A program made the position numbers and the translations under genes. Under the pieces are notes generated by a model that did not search any database, was not told the DNA's origin, and worked only from the letters and a program-made list of their open reading frames with translations. A DNA stretch of 64,000 nt, from the NCBI GenBank assembly GCA_030765065.1, contig CM060990.1:412061198-412125197 (forward strand). The letters run 5' to 3'. Within the stretch, counting starts at the first letter, position 1, and every line of letters begins with the position of its first letter. The stretch is from Deroplatys truncata (taxonomy: Eukaryota > Arthropoda > Insecta > Mantodea > Mantidae). This document shows positions 32,601 through 43,247 of this stretch, piece after piece.

Positions 32601-33280
32601 ACTCTGGAATGCTGTACGTGGTGCGACAGAAGAGAAACGATGCAGGGGAAATGGTCGCTGGAGTAGGTGTCAGCGACGACGTTCCACTGAAGACGACGTG
32701 CAATTTGGATTGAGCAAATGGCAAGGTCCAGGTGAGAAAATGTACCGGAAGAATCAGAAATAAAAGTAGGTGCACCTGTATTGAGGATGGAAAGATTGAA
32801 CTGATAAAAAGTGTCGGAAAGAAGAGTTCCCCTCGCACAAGCCCTTGGCGAACCCCATAGTGGGTGATGGGCATTAAAATCTCCCAACAGAAGAAATGGT
32901 GTTGGGAGAGCGGACAGGAGAGATCGAATGTCCGCGGGAGCGAGGGGAGACGATGGAGGTGTATACACAGAACAAACAGAAAAGAAAAAACCGGGTAACT
33001 GCAGTCTAATGGCAACAGCTTGCAAGTCGGATGTAAGTGTGACAGGTGTAAAATGAACGTCGTTACGCACTAAGAACATGACCCCTCCATGAGCAGGAGT
33101 ACCCTCCTCCGGTTCAAGGTCGTAGCGAACCGGAGTATATCCTCGGAGATCAAAAGGATCGTGAGGGCGAAGCTTAGTCTCCTGCAAACATACGACCATA
33201 GGCGAATGCGAACGCAATAAAAGTTGCAGGTCCGCCCTATGCGATCGTACACCACGTACATTCCAGGTCAGGATAGCCAT
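29693..33280 (-). CDS. LINE ORF2 of copy C, C-terminus truncated
   Basis: 1195-residue frame from the ATG at 33280, with endonuclease, RT (FVDD) and RNase H (FTDGSKTEAG) intact by motif. A small deletion around 29722 shifts the frame, so the protein ends about 34 residues early (QVLVWVCLLA). The last cysteine of the C-terminal knuckle is also replaced (HILTEF instead of HILTEC). One leucine is missing in the RT-distal GADRTVLRLY segment, and GNESAD reads GNKSAD. Probably weakened or inactive. Confidence 0.9.
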   Translation of the reverse strand: MAILTWNVRGVRSHRADLQLLLRSHSPMVVCLQETKLRPHDPFDLRGYTPVRYDLEPEEGTPAHGGVMFLVRNDVHFTPVTLTSDLQAVAIRLQLPGFFFSVCSVYTPPSSPLAPADIRSLLSALPTPFLLLGDFNAHHPLWGSPRACARGTLLSDTFYQFNLSILNTGAPTFISDSSGTFSHLDLAICSIQIARRLQWNVVADTYSSDHFPCIVSLLSHHVQHSRVPTWIFAKADWSLYSSLVHFDDQPFSDINQLVQHLTSIIFSAAERAIPRSSSQPRRPPVPWWNEDCRDAVRARRTALRVFRRHPTLDHLVTFKQSRARARRIIQDSKKASWARFVESFNRFTPSSVVWDKLRRFSGKVSHCTVSGLQVSNATIVDPAAIANILGAAFEAVSSSDHYSAGFRSIKDRLDSASYTFRSANDECYNELFTMRELEHALHCSRHSAPGPDGIHVLMLKNLSADSKLFLLQVYNRIWQDGIFPSVWREATIVPILKPGKDRQLPSSYRPISFTSCICKVMERMINGRLTWWLESQKLLANAECGFRRYRSTVDHLVSLSTHIMNGFLRKCQTVAVFFDLEKAYDTCWRGGILRTLHDWNIRGRLPIFLREFMTDRVFRVRVGSVLSRRFIQENGVPQGSVLSVTLFAIAINPIVDCIPPGISSSLFVDDFATYCSSRRTCLLERRLQSCIDRLYAWSNANGFNFSAEKSVCINFWRRKYFPPPSLHLGPGILPFADEAKFLGLIFDRKLCWTSHVSFLKAKCDRFLNILRVLSGTSWGADRTVLRLYRSLVRSKLDYGCTVYSSARPSVLRRLNAVHHRGIRVAIGAFTTSPVPSLYAEAAEPPLSFRREMLLCSYACRLSSLPNHPSFNVFYEDSLDRQYLVSSSALLPPGVRFRLLLRHLDVTPSPALPRGETRFPPWSRAEAHCHLGLTSMPRTETPASVFRSAFLEVRAQFGDLHFIFTDGSKTEAGVGCAFVSGHCSFKFRLPGQCSIFTAELFSIYQSILYIQRHALQHCFICTDSLSALQTITALYHYHPLVQRIHDLLHSLGVSGISVSFMWIPGHVGISGNKSADAAAKSAILLPTFYTSVVPSSDSCAILRRRILSRWRDEWTALRGNKLREVKPLPLIWGTSSRSCRREEVILARLRIGHCVFSHRYLLSGDPAPLCGRCDVPLTVRHILTEFQVLVWVCLLA

Positions 33281-33302
33281 TAAGAATAAGGGGATAAACT
33301 TT

Positions 33303-34589
33303 CTATTTAGAAGGGCGGCTTAAAATTACCTTTTGTTTAACCTTTGGGCTCGGGCTTTTGGTATGGAGTTGGTCAGACTCCATAGCTTTCTCGGAGGGAG
33401 GGCCCACGCGCTCAGTGCCAGAAACCGATTCAAGCGCCGTGAATCGGTTCTGGGTGGCGATGGGTGAAGGGTGCCGCTGAGCGCGGCTTGTCCCAGGACC
33501 ATCCTGGGACAGCGACCTCCGAGGAGAAGGTGAACTTTTGTTACCGCGCGCACGCGGAGGGTCTTTCAAAAAATCTTCCCTACGAAGTTTCTGCTTGGGC
33601 TTCTTTTCAACGGCTTGCGACTTCATTGACTTGGGACCAGGTTTATACGGCTTGGTAACTGTAGCCTTAATAGACGGCCGGATGGTAGTGGCGGTTAATC
33701 CAGTCAAGGTCCAGGTCTGAGTTTCGGCATCTACTCGTGGTACTGGCGAGGCAACAACAGAACTAAATGTGCCAGATCGCAGGAGTGAAGGTTGGCGCGC
33801 ATGGAAACGCCTCCGGGCTTCAGCGAAGGAGAGTTTTTCCTTTACCCGGATCTCCTGGATCGCCTTCTCGTCCAAATACCGCGGACAGTCGGCAAACGAA
33901 GCAGAATGTGACCCTTTACAATTAACGCAGACGGGGGCTGTTGAACAGGTACCTTCGTGTGAGGGCTGGCTACATGTTGCACAGATGTTAACGGCACTCT
34001 TACAGGAGACTTGCGTATGCCCAAAACGTTGGCATTTAAAACAACGCAGAGGTCTAGGAATATAAGGCCTCACAGAAATCCGTTCGTACCCTGCGGAAAT
34101 GCTCGTGGGCAGATCGACGCCATCAAATGTAATAAACAGGGTACGAGTGGGTACCAATACGCCGTCGCGTTTGGCCTGCACTCGATGAACCGCTGTCACC
34201 CTCTGGTCTGCAAGATATTCCACCAGGTCTTCGTCAGAGATACCATCAAGGCTATGCGTCGTGACAACGCCTCTACAAGAATTCAAGGTGCGGTGCTTCT
34301 CAACACGGATAGGATAACCGTGGAGAAGCGTGGCGCTCAACAAGGACTTACTTTGTGCCTCGGATTTGCTTTGAACTAGCAACGAACCATTACGAAGCCA
34401 AGTGCAGGAAAGAACCGGACCAGCAATTGAGTCAATGCCCTTCTGGATAATAAAAGGGTTCACCTTCTCGAATGATTGTCCCTCCTCTGTACGGGTAATC
34501 ACTAAGTAACAACCAGCTGTTGGCGGTGCTACTTCTGTTACTAAAGTTTTACGGCGCTTGTTGTGTATAATGGAGAAAGGGTGCTCCAG
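33303..34589 (-). pseudogene. LINE ORF1 of copy C, start codon lost
   Basis: The frame is open and encodes 428 residues equivalent to copy A ORF1, with all three zinc knuckles. The initiating ATG seen in copies A, B, D and E4 is CTG here (ALEHPFSI in place of AMEHPFSI), and no other in-frame ATG lies near the N-terminus. Initiation at CTG, or at the upstream TTG, is conceivable but would be inefficient. One proline is missing in the C-terminal Ser/Pro-rich tract. Confidence 0.85.
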
Positions 34590-35224
34590 AGCGAAAAAAA
34601 TCCTCCACCATTGCAACCGTCTCCGACCTCGGGCTCTGACTTCCCGGGCGTTACCCCGGCTTGGGTGAGTGGCCTATCTATACCTAGCTCACCCCAGGGT
34701 CACACCTCCCAGAACATAGACAGAGGGACCCAATCGCCGTCGGAAGCCAGCAGCTTATGCAATGGCCTCCCCGCGGGACTGCAGTTGAACAGCGGATACG
34801 AACACCCCTACATGACGACCCCGGGTGGTGGGGATGACGCCATTACCCACTCACCCAGCTGCGCACGCGGTGCGCGGGTATCCGTCAGGCTGTGTCCACG
34901 GAGGATTTAAATAAAAAGATAAAAGAAACTAAAACTGTGTGGGCGTTTCGCACGCAAGGTAGGCCGGCGGGGAAGAAAAAGAGAGATATGCGAATGTCGT
35001 GGTGCGAAATGGCCGGAAAGTGATAAGGGAAGAAAGAAACGATGGTGAGGTGCGGTATGGATGGAATGCAAAGAACGCACGAGAGCCTACCTTGGGTCCA
35101 CCGGTCACGAGAAGAACCCACGTCGACCGGATGGGGGTGAGGGGATGAATGTGGCGATGATTGGCTCGGGAACCCCCGGGTGCGCCAAAAACCCGTACTC
35201 ACATAAGGTGAGCCCCTGAGGGGG
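34590..35224 (-). promoter_or_regulatory. 5' leader of LINE copy C
   Basis: Complete leader with the self-complementary terminus; five Gs follow CTGA on the plus strand here against four in copies A and B. Confidence 0.45.
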
Positions 35225-35234
35225 GTGTCAAAAG

Positions 35235-35960
35235 GTAAACTACTCCACTTATCACTAAGAAATCCTTTGTATTCAGAAAACATTACAACTGTTAAACCTC
35301 TTAGGACTCTGTACTCTCTAAAAGTGAATGACAGATTGCTGTACACATTGACAATGAGTGTCTGCACCGTTACTGCTGGACTGGAGAGATGGCCGTGATG
35401 TCATACGCGGTGTGTAATCCATGCACAGACATGTATCGCATCTCGAGGCAATGGAGTCCGAGGTCTACCCATAAGAATAAGAGACGTAGGTAGTTGTTGA
35501 AGTTTTTCAAATAAATAAAATGTCATCACTGTAATTGAAATATGCCTAATTTTAAAACTTCACCTTTAATAACAATTCCCTTCTTCTCATCCTTTTTATT
35601 ACCTTAATACTGGGGAATTCATCTCTGGCTGCCTATACAGGCCTAAGATGATGATGATGATGGCATGTAATAAAACTATAACAAAAGCATATCTGGTTAA
35701 TTTTTGATAAATAACTGATTTTACACAAAGCAAAAATTGCACTCTTAAGATGTTTGCCTGTATCAGTTGCTATGAAACTAGATACATAAGCATACTTTTT
35801 CTCCCCCTGAAAGCCATGTGGCACTTTAGCAATTTCCCCAAACTGAGGTTGTAAAGGAGCACATTCAAAAAACCTAAATAACACTTATTTTAAAATAATT
35901 TGCATAAAAAAATTCTAACTCTGTCGTATATTGATATTTAAAACTTTAGATAGGATACTT
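35235..35960. other. spacer between copies C and D
   Basis: 726 bp without a recognised gene. A short TGATGATGATGATGG tract near 35647 is not followed by LINE sequence. Confidence 0.5.
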
Positions 35961-36369
35961 GATGATGATGATGATGATATGCGGCTTAAGGGCGCTAAAC
36001 TGCTGAGGTCATCAGCGCCCTTACAAGGTTTAAAATATAAAGTCAAAAAATAAAAGACAGGTAAAAAACCGCATAATTAAAAAACGGGACACAAACCCGC
36101 GATGTCAAAAAGCTAAAACTAACAATATAACAATAACAAATATAACAATAACAACAATAACAATAAAAACAATAATAACAATAACAACAATAATAAGAAC
36201 AAGACAAAGATCTGAAAAACAACACACTAAAAGCATAGGCAGTAAAGGATTAAAACGTGTCAGGAACTGTAGAATGCGAGGGACATGAGCGTCATATGTC
36301 CACTGGGGATAAGAGTTCCCATAAAAAACCGACAGGATAAAAGTACGAAGCTAACAGACGCTCAACGCA

Positions 36370-37577
36370 TTAAATGCGCAGATCAAAATCACTGGCATGA
36401 ATAAAACGTAAAACACATTCCACAGCATGCGTGTCGTCTGCCAAAACGTTGGCTAGGCCAACAGACAGACCCACACGAGCACGCAATGCAGCTAAAACCT
36501 GACACTCTGTTAAAATGTGACGCACCGTTAAGGGCACGTCACACTGCCCACAGAGTGGCGCGGGGTCACCACTCAGCAAATACTTATGACTAAAAATGCA
36601 ATGTCCGATACGAAGGCGTGTTAAAATTACCTCTTCCCGACGAGAAGCACGGGAAGAGGTAGCCCAGACTAACGGGAGAGGCTTAACCTCCCGCAACTTG
36701 TTCCCCCGGAGGGCCGTCCACTCATCGCTCCAAAGCGAGAGGATGCGGCGACGTAAAACAATAAACAAATCTGACGAGGGAACAACAGAGGTAAAACGTC
36801 TGGGTGATAAAATCGCCGACTTGGCAGCGACATCGGCAGACTCATTACCTGAGATGCCCACATGACCTGGAATCCACAAGAAGGAGACGCTGATGCCAGA
36901 GACATCAAGCGAGTGGAGCAGGTCATGAATGAAACGATGCAGGGGAAATGGTCGCTGGAGTAGGTGTCAGCGACGACGTTCCACTGAAGACGACGTGCAA
37001 GCTGGATTGAGCATATGGCAAGGTCCAGGTGAGAGAATGTACCGGAAGAATCAGAAATAAAAGTAGGTGCACCTGTATTGAGGATGGAAAGATTGAACTG
37101 ATAAAAAATGTCGGAAAGAAGATTTCCCCTCGCACAAGCCCTTGGCGAACCCCATAGTGGGTGATGGGCATTAAAATCTCCCAACAGAAGAAATGGTGTT
37201 GGGAGGGCGGACAGGAGAGCTCGAATGTCCGCGGGAGCGAGGGGAGACGATGGAGGTGAATATACAGAGCAAACAGAAAACAAAAAGCCGGGTAAGTGAA
37301 GGCGTACGGCAACAGCTTGCAAGTCGGATGTAAGTGTGACAGGTGTAAAATGAACGTCGTTACGCACTAAGAACATGACACCTCCATGAGCAGGAGTACC
37401 CTCCTCCGGTTCAAGGTCGTAGCGAACCGGAGTATATCCTCGGAGATCAAAAGGATCGTGAGGGCGAAGCTTAGTCTCCTGCAAACATACGACCATAGGC
37501 GAATGGGAACGCAATAAAAGTTGCAGTTCCGCCCTATGCGATCGTACACCACGTACATTCCAGGTCAGGATAGCCAT
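36370..37577 (-). pseudogene. ORF2 remnant of copy D: endonuclease joined to RNase H tail
   Basis: From the ATG at 37577 the endonuclease domain is intact (TWNVRG, CLQETKL, GDFNAHH, SDH). It then meets the deletion junction at 36931 and changes frame, running to a stop at 36669. The RNase H end survives in another frame (MWIPGHVGISGNESAD, 36879-36370) with the zinc knuckle and NLRI terminus. Encodes endonuclease but no reverse transcriptase. Confidence 0.88.
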
Positions 37578-37622
37578 TAAGAATAAGGGGATAAACTTTC
37601 TATTTAGAAGGGCGGCTTAAAA

Positions 37623-38828
37623 TTACCTTTTGTTTAAGCTTTGGGCTTGGGCTTTTGGTATGGAGTTGGTCAGACTCCATAGCTTCCTCGGAGGGAGGGC
37701 CCACGCGCTCAGTGCCAGAAACCGATTCAAGCGCCGTGAATCGGTTCTGGGTGGCGATGGGTGAAGGGTGCCGCTGAGCGCGGCTTGTCCCAGGACCATC
37801 CTGGGACAGCGACCTCCGAGGAGGAGTTTCTGCTTGGGCTTCTTTTCAACGGCTTGCGACTTCATTGACTTGGGACCAGGTTTATACGGCTTGGTAACTG
37901 TAGCCTTAATAGACGGCCGGATGGTAGTGGCGGTTAATCCAGTCAAGGTCCAGGTCTGAGTTTCGGCATCTACTCGTGGTACTGGCGAGGCAACAACAGA
38001 ACTAAATGTGCCAGATCGCAGGAGTGAAGGTTGGCGCGCATGGAAACGCCTCCGGGCTTCAGCGAAGGAGAGTTTTTCCTTTACCCGGATCTCCTGGATC
38101 GCCTTCTCGTCCAAATACCGCGGACAGTCGGCAAACGAAGCAGAATGTGACCCTTTACAATTAACGCAGACGGGGGCTGTTGAACAGGTACCTTCGTGTG
38201 AGGGCTGGCTACATGTTGCACAGATGTTAACGGCACTCTTACAGGAGACTTGCGTATGCCCAAAACGTTGGCATTTAAAACAACGCAGAGGTCTAGGAAT
38301 ATAAGGCCTCACAGAAATCCGTTCGTACCCTGCGGAAATGCTCGTGGGCAGATCGACGCCATCAAATGTAATAAACAGGGTACGAGTGGGTACCAATACG
38401 CCGTCGCGTTTGGCCTGCACTCGATGGACCGCTGTCACCTTCTGGTCTGCAAGATATTCTACCAGGTCCTCGTCCGATATACCATCGAGGCTATGGGTGG
38501 TAAGAACGCCTCGACAGGAATTCAATGTGCGGTGCTTCTCCACACGGATGGGATAGCCGTGGAGAAGCGTAGCGCGCAACAAGGTCTTACTTTGCTGATC
38601 GGATTTCGTTTGGGCTAATAAGGAACCATTCCGTAGACGAGTGCAGGACTGAACCGCACCAGCAATTGCATCAATTCCCTTTTGTATGATGAAAGGGTTC
38701 ACCTTCTCAAAACTTTGTCCTTCTTCGGTTCGTGAAATTACCAAGTAACAACCAGTTGTCGGTGGTGTCACTTCTGTTACATAAGCTTTTCGGCGCTTGT
38801 TAGTAGTAATGGAGGAAGGGTGCTCCAT
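37623..38828 (-). CDS. LINE ORF1 of copy D, alternate C-terminus
   Basis: 401 residues from the ATG at 38828. The N-terminal half carries many substitutions relative to copies A-C (for example TNKRRKAYVTEVTPPTTG), while the zinc-knuckle region is nearly identical. A deletion around 37827 removes part of the basic tail and shifts translation into a second open frame (LLGGRCPRMVLGQAALSGTL), so the C-terminus is unlike that of A-C. The three CCHC knuckles are intact. Confidence 0.85.
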   Translation of the reverse strand: MEHPSSITTNKRRKAYVTEVTPPTTGCYLVISRTEEGQSFEKVNPFIIQKGIDAIAGAVQSCTRLRNGSLLAQTKSDQQSKTLLRATLLHGYPIRVEKHRTLNSCRGVLTTHSLDGISDEDLVEYLADQKVTAVHRVQAKRDGVLVPTRTLFITFDGVDLPTSISAGYERISVRPYIPRPLRCFKCQRFGHTQVSCKSAVNICATCSQPSHEGTCSTAPVCVNCKGSHSASFADCPRYLDEKAIQEIRVKEKLSFAEARRRFHARQPSLLRSGTFSSVVASPVPRVDAETQTWTLTGLTATTIRPSIKATVTKPYKPGPKSMKSQAVEKKPKQKLLLGGRCPRMVLGQAALSGTLHPSPPRTDSRRLNRFLALSAWALPPRKLWSLTNSIPKAQAQSLNKR

Positions 38829-39464
38829 AGCGAAATAAATCCTCCACCATTGCAACCGTCTCCGACCTCGGCCTCTGACTTCTCGGGCGTTACCCCGGCT
38901 TGGGTGAGTGGCCTATCTATACCAGACTCACCCCAGGGTCACACCTCCCAGAACATAGACAGAGGGACCCAATCGCCGTCAGAAGTCAGCAGCTCATGCA
39001 ATGGCCCCCCCGCGGGACTGCAGTTGAACAGCGGATACGAACACATACCCTACATGACGACCCCGGGTGGTGGGGATGACGCCATTACCCACTCACCCAG
39101 CTGCGCACCAGTGCGCGGGTATCCGTCAGGCTGTGTCCACGGAGGATTTAAATAAAAAGATAAAAGAAACTAAAACTGTGTGGGCGTTTCGCACGCAAGG
39201 TAGGCCGGCGGGGAAGAAAAAGAGAGATATGCGAATGTCGTGGTGCGAAATGGCCGGAAAGTGATAAGGGAAGAAAGAAACGATGGTGAGGTGCGGTATG
39301 AATGGAATGTAAAGAACGCACGAGTGCCTACCTTGGGTCCACCGGTCACGAGAAGAACCCACCTCGACCGGATGGGGGTGAGAGGATGAATGTGGCGATG
39401 ATTGGCTCGGGAACCCCCGGGTGCGCCAAAAACCCGTACTCACATAAGGTGAGCCCCTGAGGGG
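38829..39464 (-). promoter_or_regulatory. 5' leader of LINE copy D
   Basis: Complete to the CCCCTCAGGGG terminus; its ORF1-proximal part carries the same extra divergence as the start of ORF1. Confidence 0.45.
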
Positions 39465-39796
39465 GAAGAATTAAAGGCAAGTATAAATCATTTCTGGTTG
39501 AATGAAAGAGTAAAGCATATTGTTTCCTTAATTTGACTGAGAATAAGCACTATAAAGCATAATTTAGTTATATTGCTTCTAAACTCTTGCTGCACAAGAA
39601 GTAAAGTATATAGAAATTTGAGAATATCCCAAATATTCAATTCATGGATCCCCAGCCTTCCTTGTAGATGGATTTAGTTCTAGAAAGGAGACACTTGGAT
39701 GTTTCTAGCACTCCTTATGAATTTCATCACCTGAGATAGCCTAAAGGCAAGTCTCCCATGCACAATGTATTAATGTGAAAGTCCAGAGATCGACAC
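39465..39796. other. AT-rich spacer
   Basis: Nothing recognised; contains the right flank of copy D. Confidence 0.4.
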
Positions 39797-39875
39797 CACA
39801 GTAGCTCTTTGGTAAAGTGCCGGCTTTTAAAACTGAAGTATGGCAGTTCAAATACCTACAGATGTTCCATTTCTT
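39797..39875 (+). repeat. tRNA-derived SINE-like segment or tRNA pseudogene
   Basis: The stretch looks like a tRNA head: an A-box-like TAGCTCTTTGGTA (39802) and a B-box-like CAGTTCAAATACC (39844), about 42 bp apart start to start, with AAAGTGCCGGCTTTTAAAACTG between them as in many tRNA-Lys/Thr-like arthropod SINE heads. Both boxes deviate from consensus, and a T-rich stretch follows. I cannot define the 3' end. Confidence 0.45.
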
Positions 39876-40539
39876 TTTTATTTTTGGATTCTACCTAAAT
39901 GAACAAGCTTGTTTTAGATCTTTAGTGTTTTACAATATTTGAAAATCATATGATAAAATTGTTTGCTCTCTCATTTTGCAGGCATAAACCAAATATTCGT
40001 TTGTAGCTGAATAGTTGATTATATCCAAATGTAAGCAAAATACTGCTTTTAGTATGTCGTATACATCATATTGTTTCCACTGATGCAAGCTTAGAAGGTA
40101 AAAAATGCTGTTATTAACCTGTTAGGGTGCTATTAAATGCTGGAGTAGTGTTTCTAAACTACTTTCATTACTATTACCATCACTATCATAAGTATGTTGA
40201 TAACATTTGTTTGTCTAGAGCAAAAATTCAATGTGTAATTTAATTTTATACATATTTAAACACAAATTAGTTGTAACAATTGCTAAAAGAAAGCATCCTG
40301 GCAACAATTATTATACTTAATTAAATTAGCAAATGTATCATCTGACATTTCAATTGCATAAATGCCCTATGCTAAAAGTGCACAGTTCTCTCTTCCTTGA
40401 TCCCCCTTCAAATTATAAAAATAAGTAAGTGATTATTTATAGAAAAACATTCTTTCTTAAATTAAGTTTCTATTAGTGTACACTACTATCCTATAGAGTA
40501 ATGGCATTAAAATAGCAATGCAGAATATAGAAGTCAAAA
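39876..40539. other. AT-rich spacer
   Basis: No supported feature. Confidence 0.4.
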
Positions 40540-42600
40540 CCCGGTCAGTTGCATGCTATTTGGTGATAAGCACCCTGACACCACACAAGCCTGTGGCTCT
40601 GGCCTCCACAGGCTAGGGATGAACAAACCAATGCACATGAGACTCATTCTTTGGAATCATGGCCCTAGATTCTTTTATGAGGGATTGTAAAACTGTCGGA
40701 GACCGGTGTTTCAGCCGCTATACCTCCATGGAGAATTCTTGTAAGGTCTCATCTGGTTGTTGTATTCCTGCCTTCAACTGGGCCCGGTAAGCAGCAGGTA
40801 GGCGAAGTTCTCCATAGCGCCTTTCCAACAGTTTAATTAGGTCGTCAGCTGAACCTCAAGTGGGGAAAATGCAAAGAGTTTCAGCCGCTTGCCCCTGCAA
40901 GGCAGCCAACAGCTGGCTCACCTTCTCTGGGGCATCCATCCATTGTGGGTAGCAATAGCCTCTAACTCCGATTCAAATACTACCCACGATGAAGTGCAGC
41001 CAACTTTTGTAGGCTTCACCATTTTTGCTTTAGCTGGTTCCACATCCTCTTGCTAGTCCAGACACATCACCTCCGGTCCAGATGCTCTTCCATTGCAGCC
41101 TTTATTATCTTTCTGCTTCCGTTGGTCTACTGGTCCAGGCATTCTTTCACTGCATTCTCTATCATCTTGTTTTTCTTCGTTTGCTGGTCTAACATTTTTT
41201 TTTGTTTGTTTTTGTTTACACACTCTTACATTAGTTTTTCCTTCCATGTAAGATTCAATTTCACCTAACTCCTTTACAAAGTCACCTTTCACTGCTGCCT
41301 TTATTTAAGATTTTATGGAGTCCATGTCAAAACAGAGTTCAGATTTCATATTCTCCATTTTGTTTTTAATTTCTTCCTTAACACTCCTCATTTCTGTTCC
41401 CCTCTCCGCCATTCCAGACTTCATTTCTGTCTCCATGTTTTCCATTCCAGATTCCATGGTCTTCATTTCACTTAACTGTAGTATTTCCTCCATCATGGCA
41501 TTTGAATCCCACTCCTGACACCAGTGTGACTTTGTTGTTTTCACTGTCAATTTACTTTTCCTTTGTTTGTCCATGGCAGTGTAATGAATCATGTGCAAAG
41601 CAGCCTCTTCTTCCATTCAGTTGCTTGCTAAATGTTGAACATGGGACTCCTCTTCTCACTCTAGATGCATTATTACTCCCTCGTAGAACACACTCAGTAA
41701 CCCACACATTACATCGCATCAACAACTCACTTAACTGTCGTAACCACGCTCACTGATACATAGCTGCAGGAGTTTCAAGACAGTTCACAAAGGCACAAAG
41801 GGGTAAGGAACATCCAGAAATATGAGGTTTTATCTCAAAACCGTTTCTGTGCTTTATGTTGGGGGAGAGTTCTCCTCCCTCTCCTTCTCTATAGCCAAAC
41901 AAGCATCTACAGCACAGCTTGTGATTCACTTTAGCAGAAAGGTGGTCATCACAATAATTTACATTATAATACTAATAATACTGCATGTGCACAAAATGTA
42001 TTTAACTTAATAATATAAAAGTATAGTTAAATAAGTACAAGTAAGTAAGAGATTATGCTCATATGTACATCAATATATACTAGAGTGTACGGTTTTCACT
42101 ATCACTCACAAAATTCTCTCTGTCACTTCACTAATGGATCTAGGTCAATTTTCCCTGTCACTTCACTTTTCCATGCAATGTAATGAAATATGCGTGAAGC
42201 AGCCTCTTCTTCCACTTCACTCACTGGGGAGTCAAACACAATACTTCTCTAAGCTCTCACAGTAGTAGCACTCACTGTACGTCACAACTATCGTCACAAA
42301 CTCACTTGGAGAATACATTGAATTACAAGCACTTTATGTCGCACTAGAAATGCACTCACTAAATGGTTCACACTTGCAAACATGCTGGCTTATATAGCCA
42401 CTGGATTTTCCACAGAGCTATAGAATGTTCTGAAGGCAGAGTGAAAAACAATGCCAGAACAATCCCATTATTGCTTGAAAACAGTTCTGTGTTTATACAC
42501 TGGGTGAGAGAGCGCTATCCCGTTGTGTTCTATCCTCTCTGGCCGGTCGGCCGGCACCATGTATGTATAACAGATGGTCATAACTGAATCAAAATACAAA
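40540..42600 (-). mobile_element. Gypsy-type gag fossil with leader/LTR-like sequence
   Basis: Minus-strand fragments at 41616-40560 resemble Gypsy-type Gag of arthropods: a coiled-coil N-terminal part rich in Met/Glu/Lys (MKTMESGMENMETEMKSG), then a basic region, then a capsid-like part with KVSQLLAALQGQAAETLC and ERRYGELRLPAAYRAQLKAG. Upstream (41.62-42.60 kb) is leader or LTR-like DNA with a partial internal duplication (41530-41600 resembles 42130-42215). It is broken, and no pol was found next to it. A leader segment near 41.87 kb resembles 2.58-2.61 kb beside the other minus-strand Gypsy fossil, so the two may be the same family. Confidence 0.6.
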
Positions 42601-42675
42601 ATACACTCTATAGTTTATACATAGGGATGTTTATTAAATTTTGTCTTCGTCTAGTATACAAGCAGTGTTCCTACA

Positions 42676-42694
42676 AAAAAAAAAAAAAAAAAAG
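42676..42694. repeat. poly(A) run
   Basis: About 19-20 consecutive A at the low-coordinate edge of the CR1-type LINE fossil; on the fossil strand it is a T run, so it is not that element's tail. Confidence 0.7.
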
Positions 42695-43247
42695 TATCTT
42701 GGATTTAAATGCACTACACTTTTGTATATGTTGAATAGAATTAGGAAAGGGACTATATACTTTTATACTGGAATGTAAGATTCGAGTTTTGCATACCACA
42801 GTTGTAGTGGAGGTTATGTCAATATTGTGATTATTTCTAGTAAAAAGTATGTGAACATTTTCATTGTTTTCAACATTATATCTATTTTTCTTAATAAATA
42901 AAGCTATTTCTATAATTGTTTACTGAAACATTTATATACAGGCTGCCACTATGGACAAAGCATACTTGACAGTAACAGTTTAATAACAAACATGTGCCAA
43001 TGTACGTATACCTAGATTTTTTTTTTTTAAACGGTGGTTTAGAAGAAACATATTTTCTTTTTGCAACTTATAAGGACAATGAGTTGCTTTTGTATAATAA
43101 ATACTTCCTTACATTCCGGAGAACCACACCAAAATATTATTCCATATTTCATTATGGATTGTATATGTGCATAGATGCAATTAAAACTATTTGAAACCTG
43201 ATATTTTGTCTCAAAATCCTTAAGGCATATATTATGTTCTTGCTTAA

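Larger units (their letters stand above)
29188..35224 (-). mobile_element. LINE copy C, full length, lightly damaged
   Basis: 6037 bp bounded by a 10-bp duplication, with a (CAT)n tail and a complete 5' terminus. Its RNase H region (CAFVSGHCSFKFRLPGQ) differs from that of A/B and of E1/E2/G, so it represents a third RNase H variant in the family. ORF1 has lost its start codon and ORF2 its last residues. Confidence 0.92.
35961..39464 (-). mobile_element. LINE copy D, internally deleted, no target-site duplication
   Basis: 3504 bp with both element termini. An internal deletion at 36931 joins positions equivalent to 10219 and 12702 of copy A, removing about 2.48 kb that includes the whole RT. 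The 3' part is nearly identical to copy A. The ORF1 5' half (about 38430-38890) is markedly diverged from every other copy. The flanks show no duplication (left GGATACTT, right AAGAATTAAAGG), unlike A, B, C and E4, so D may be a recombination product rather than a plain insertion. Confidence 0.88.

Noticed and set aside
35961-39464. Target-site duplication for copy D
   Set aside because: Flanks GGATACTT and AAGAATTAAAGG were compared with slippage and give no convincing match.
41305-41616. Met/Glu/Lys coiled-coil frame as a host gene
   Set aside because: The adjoining capsid-like sequence shows that it is the N-terminal part of a Gypsy-type Gag fossil.
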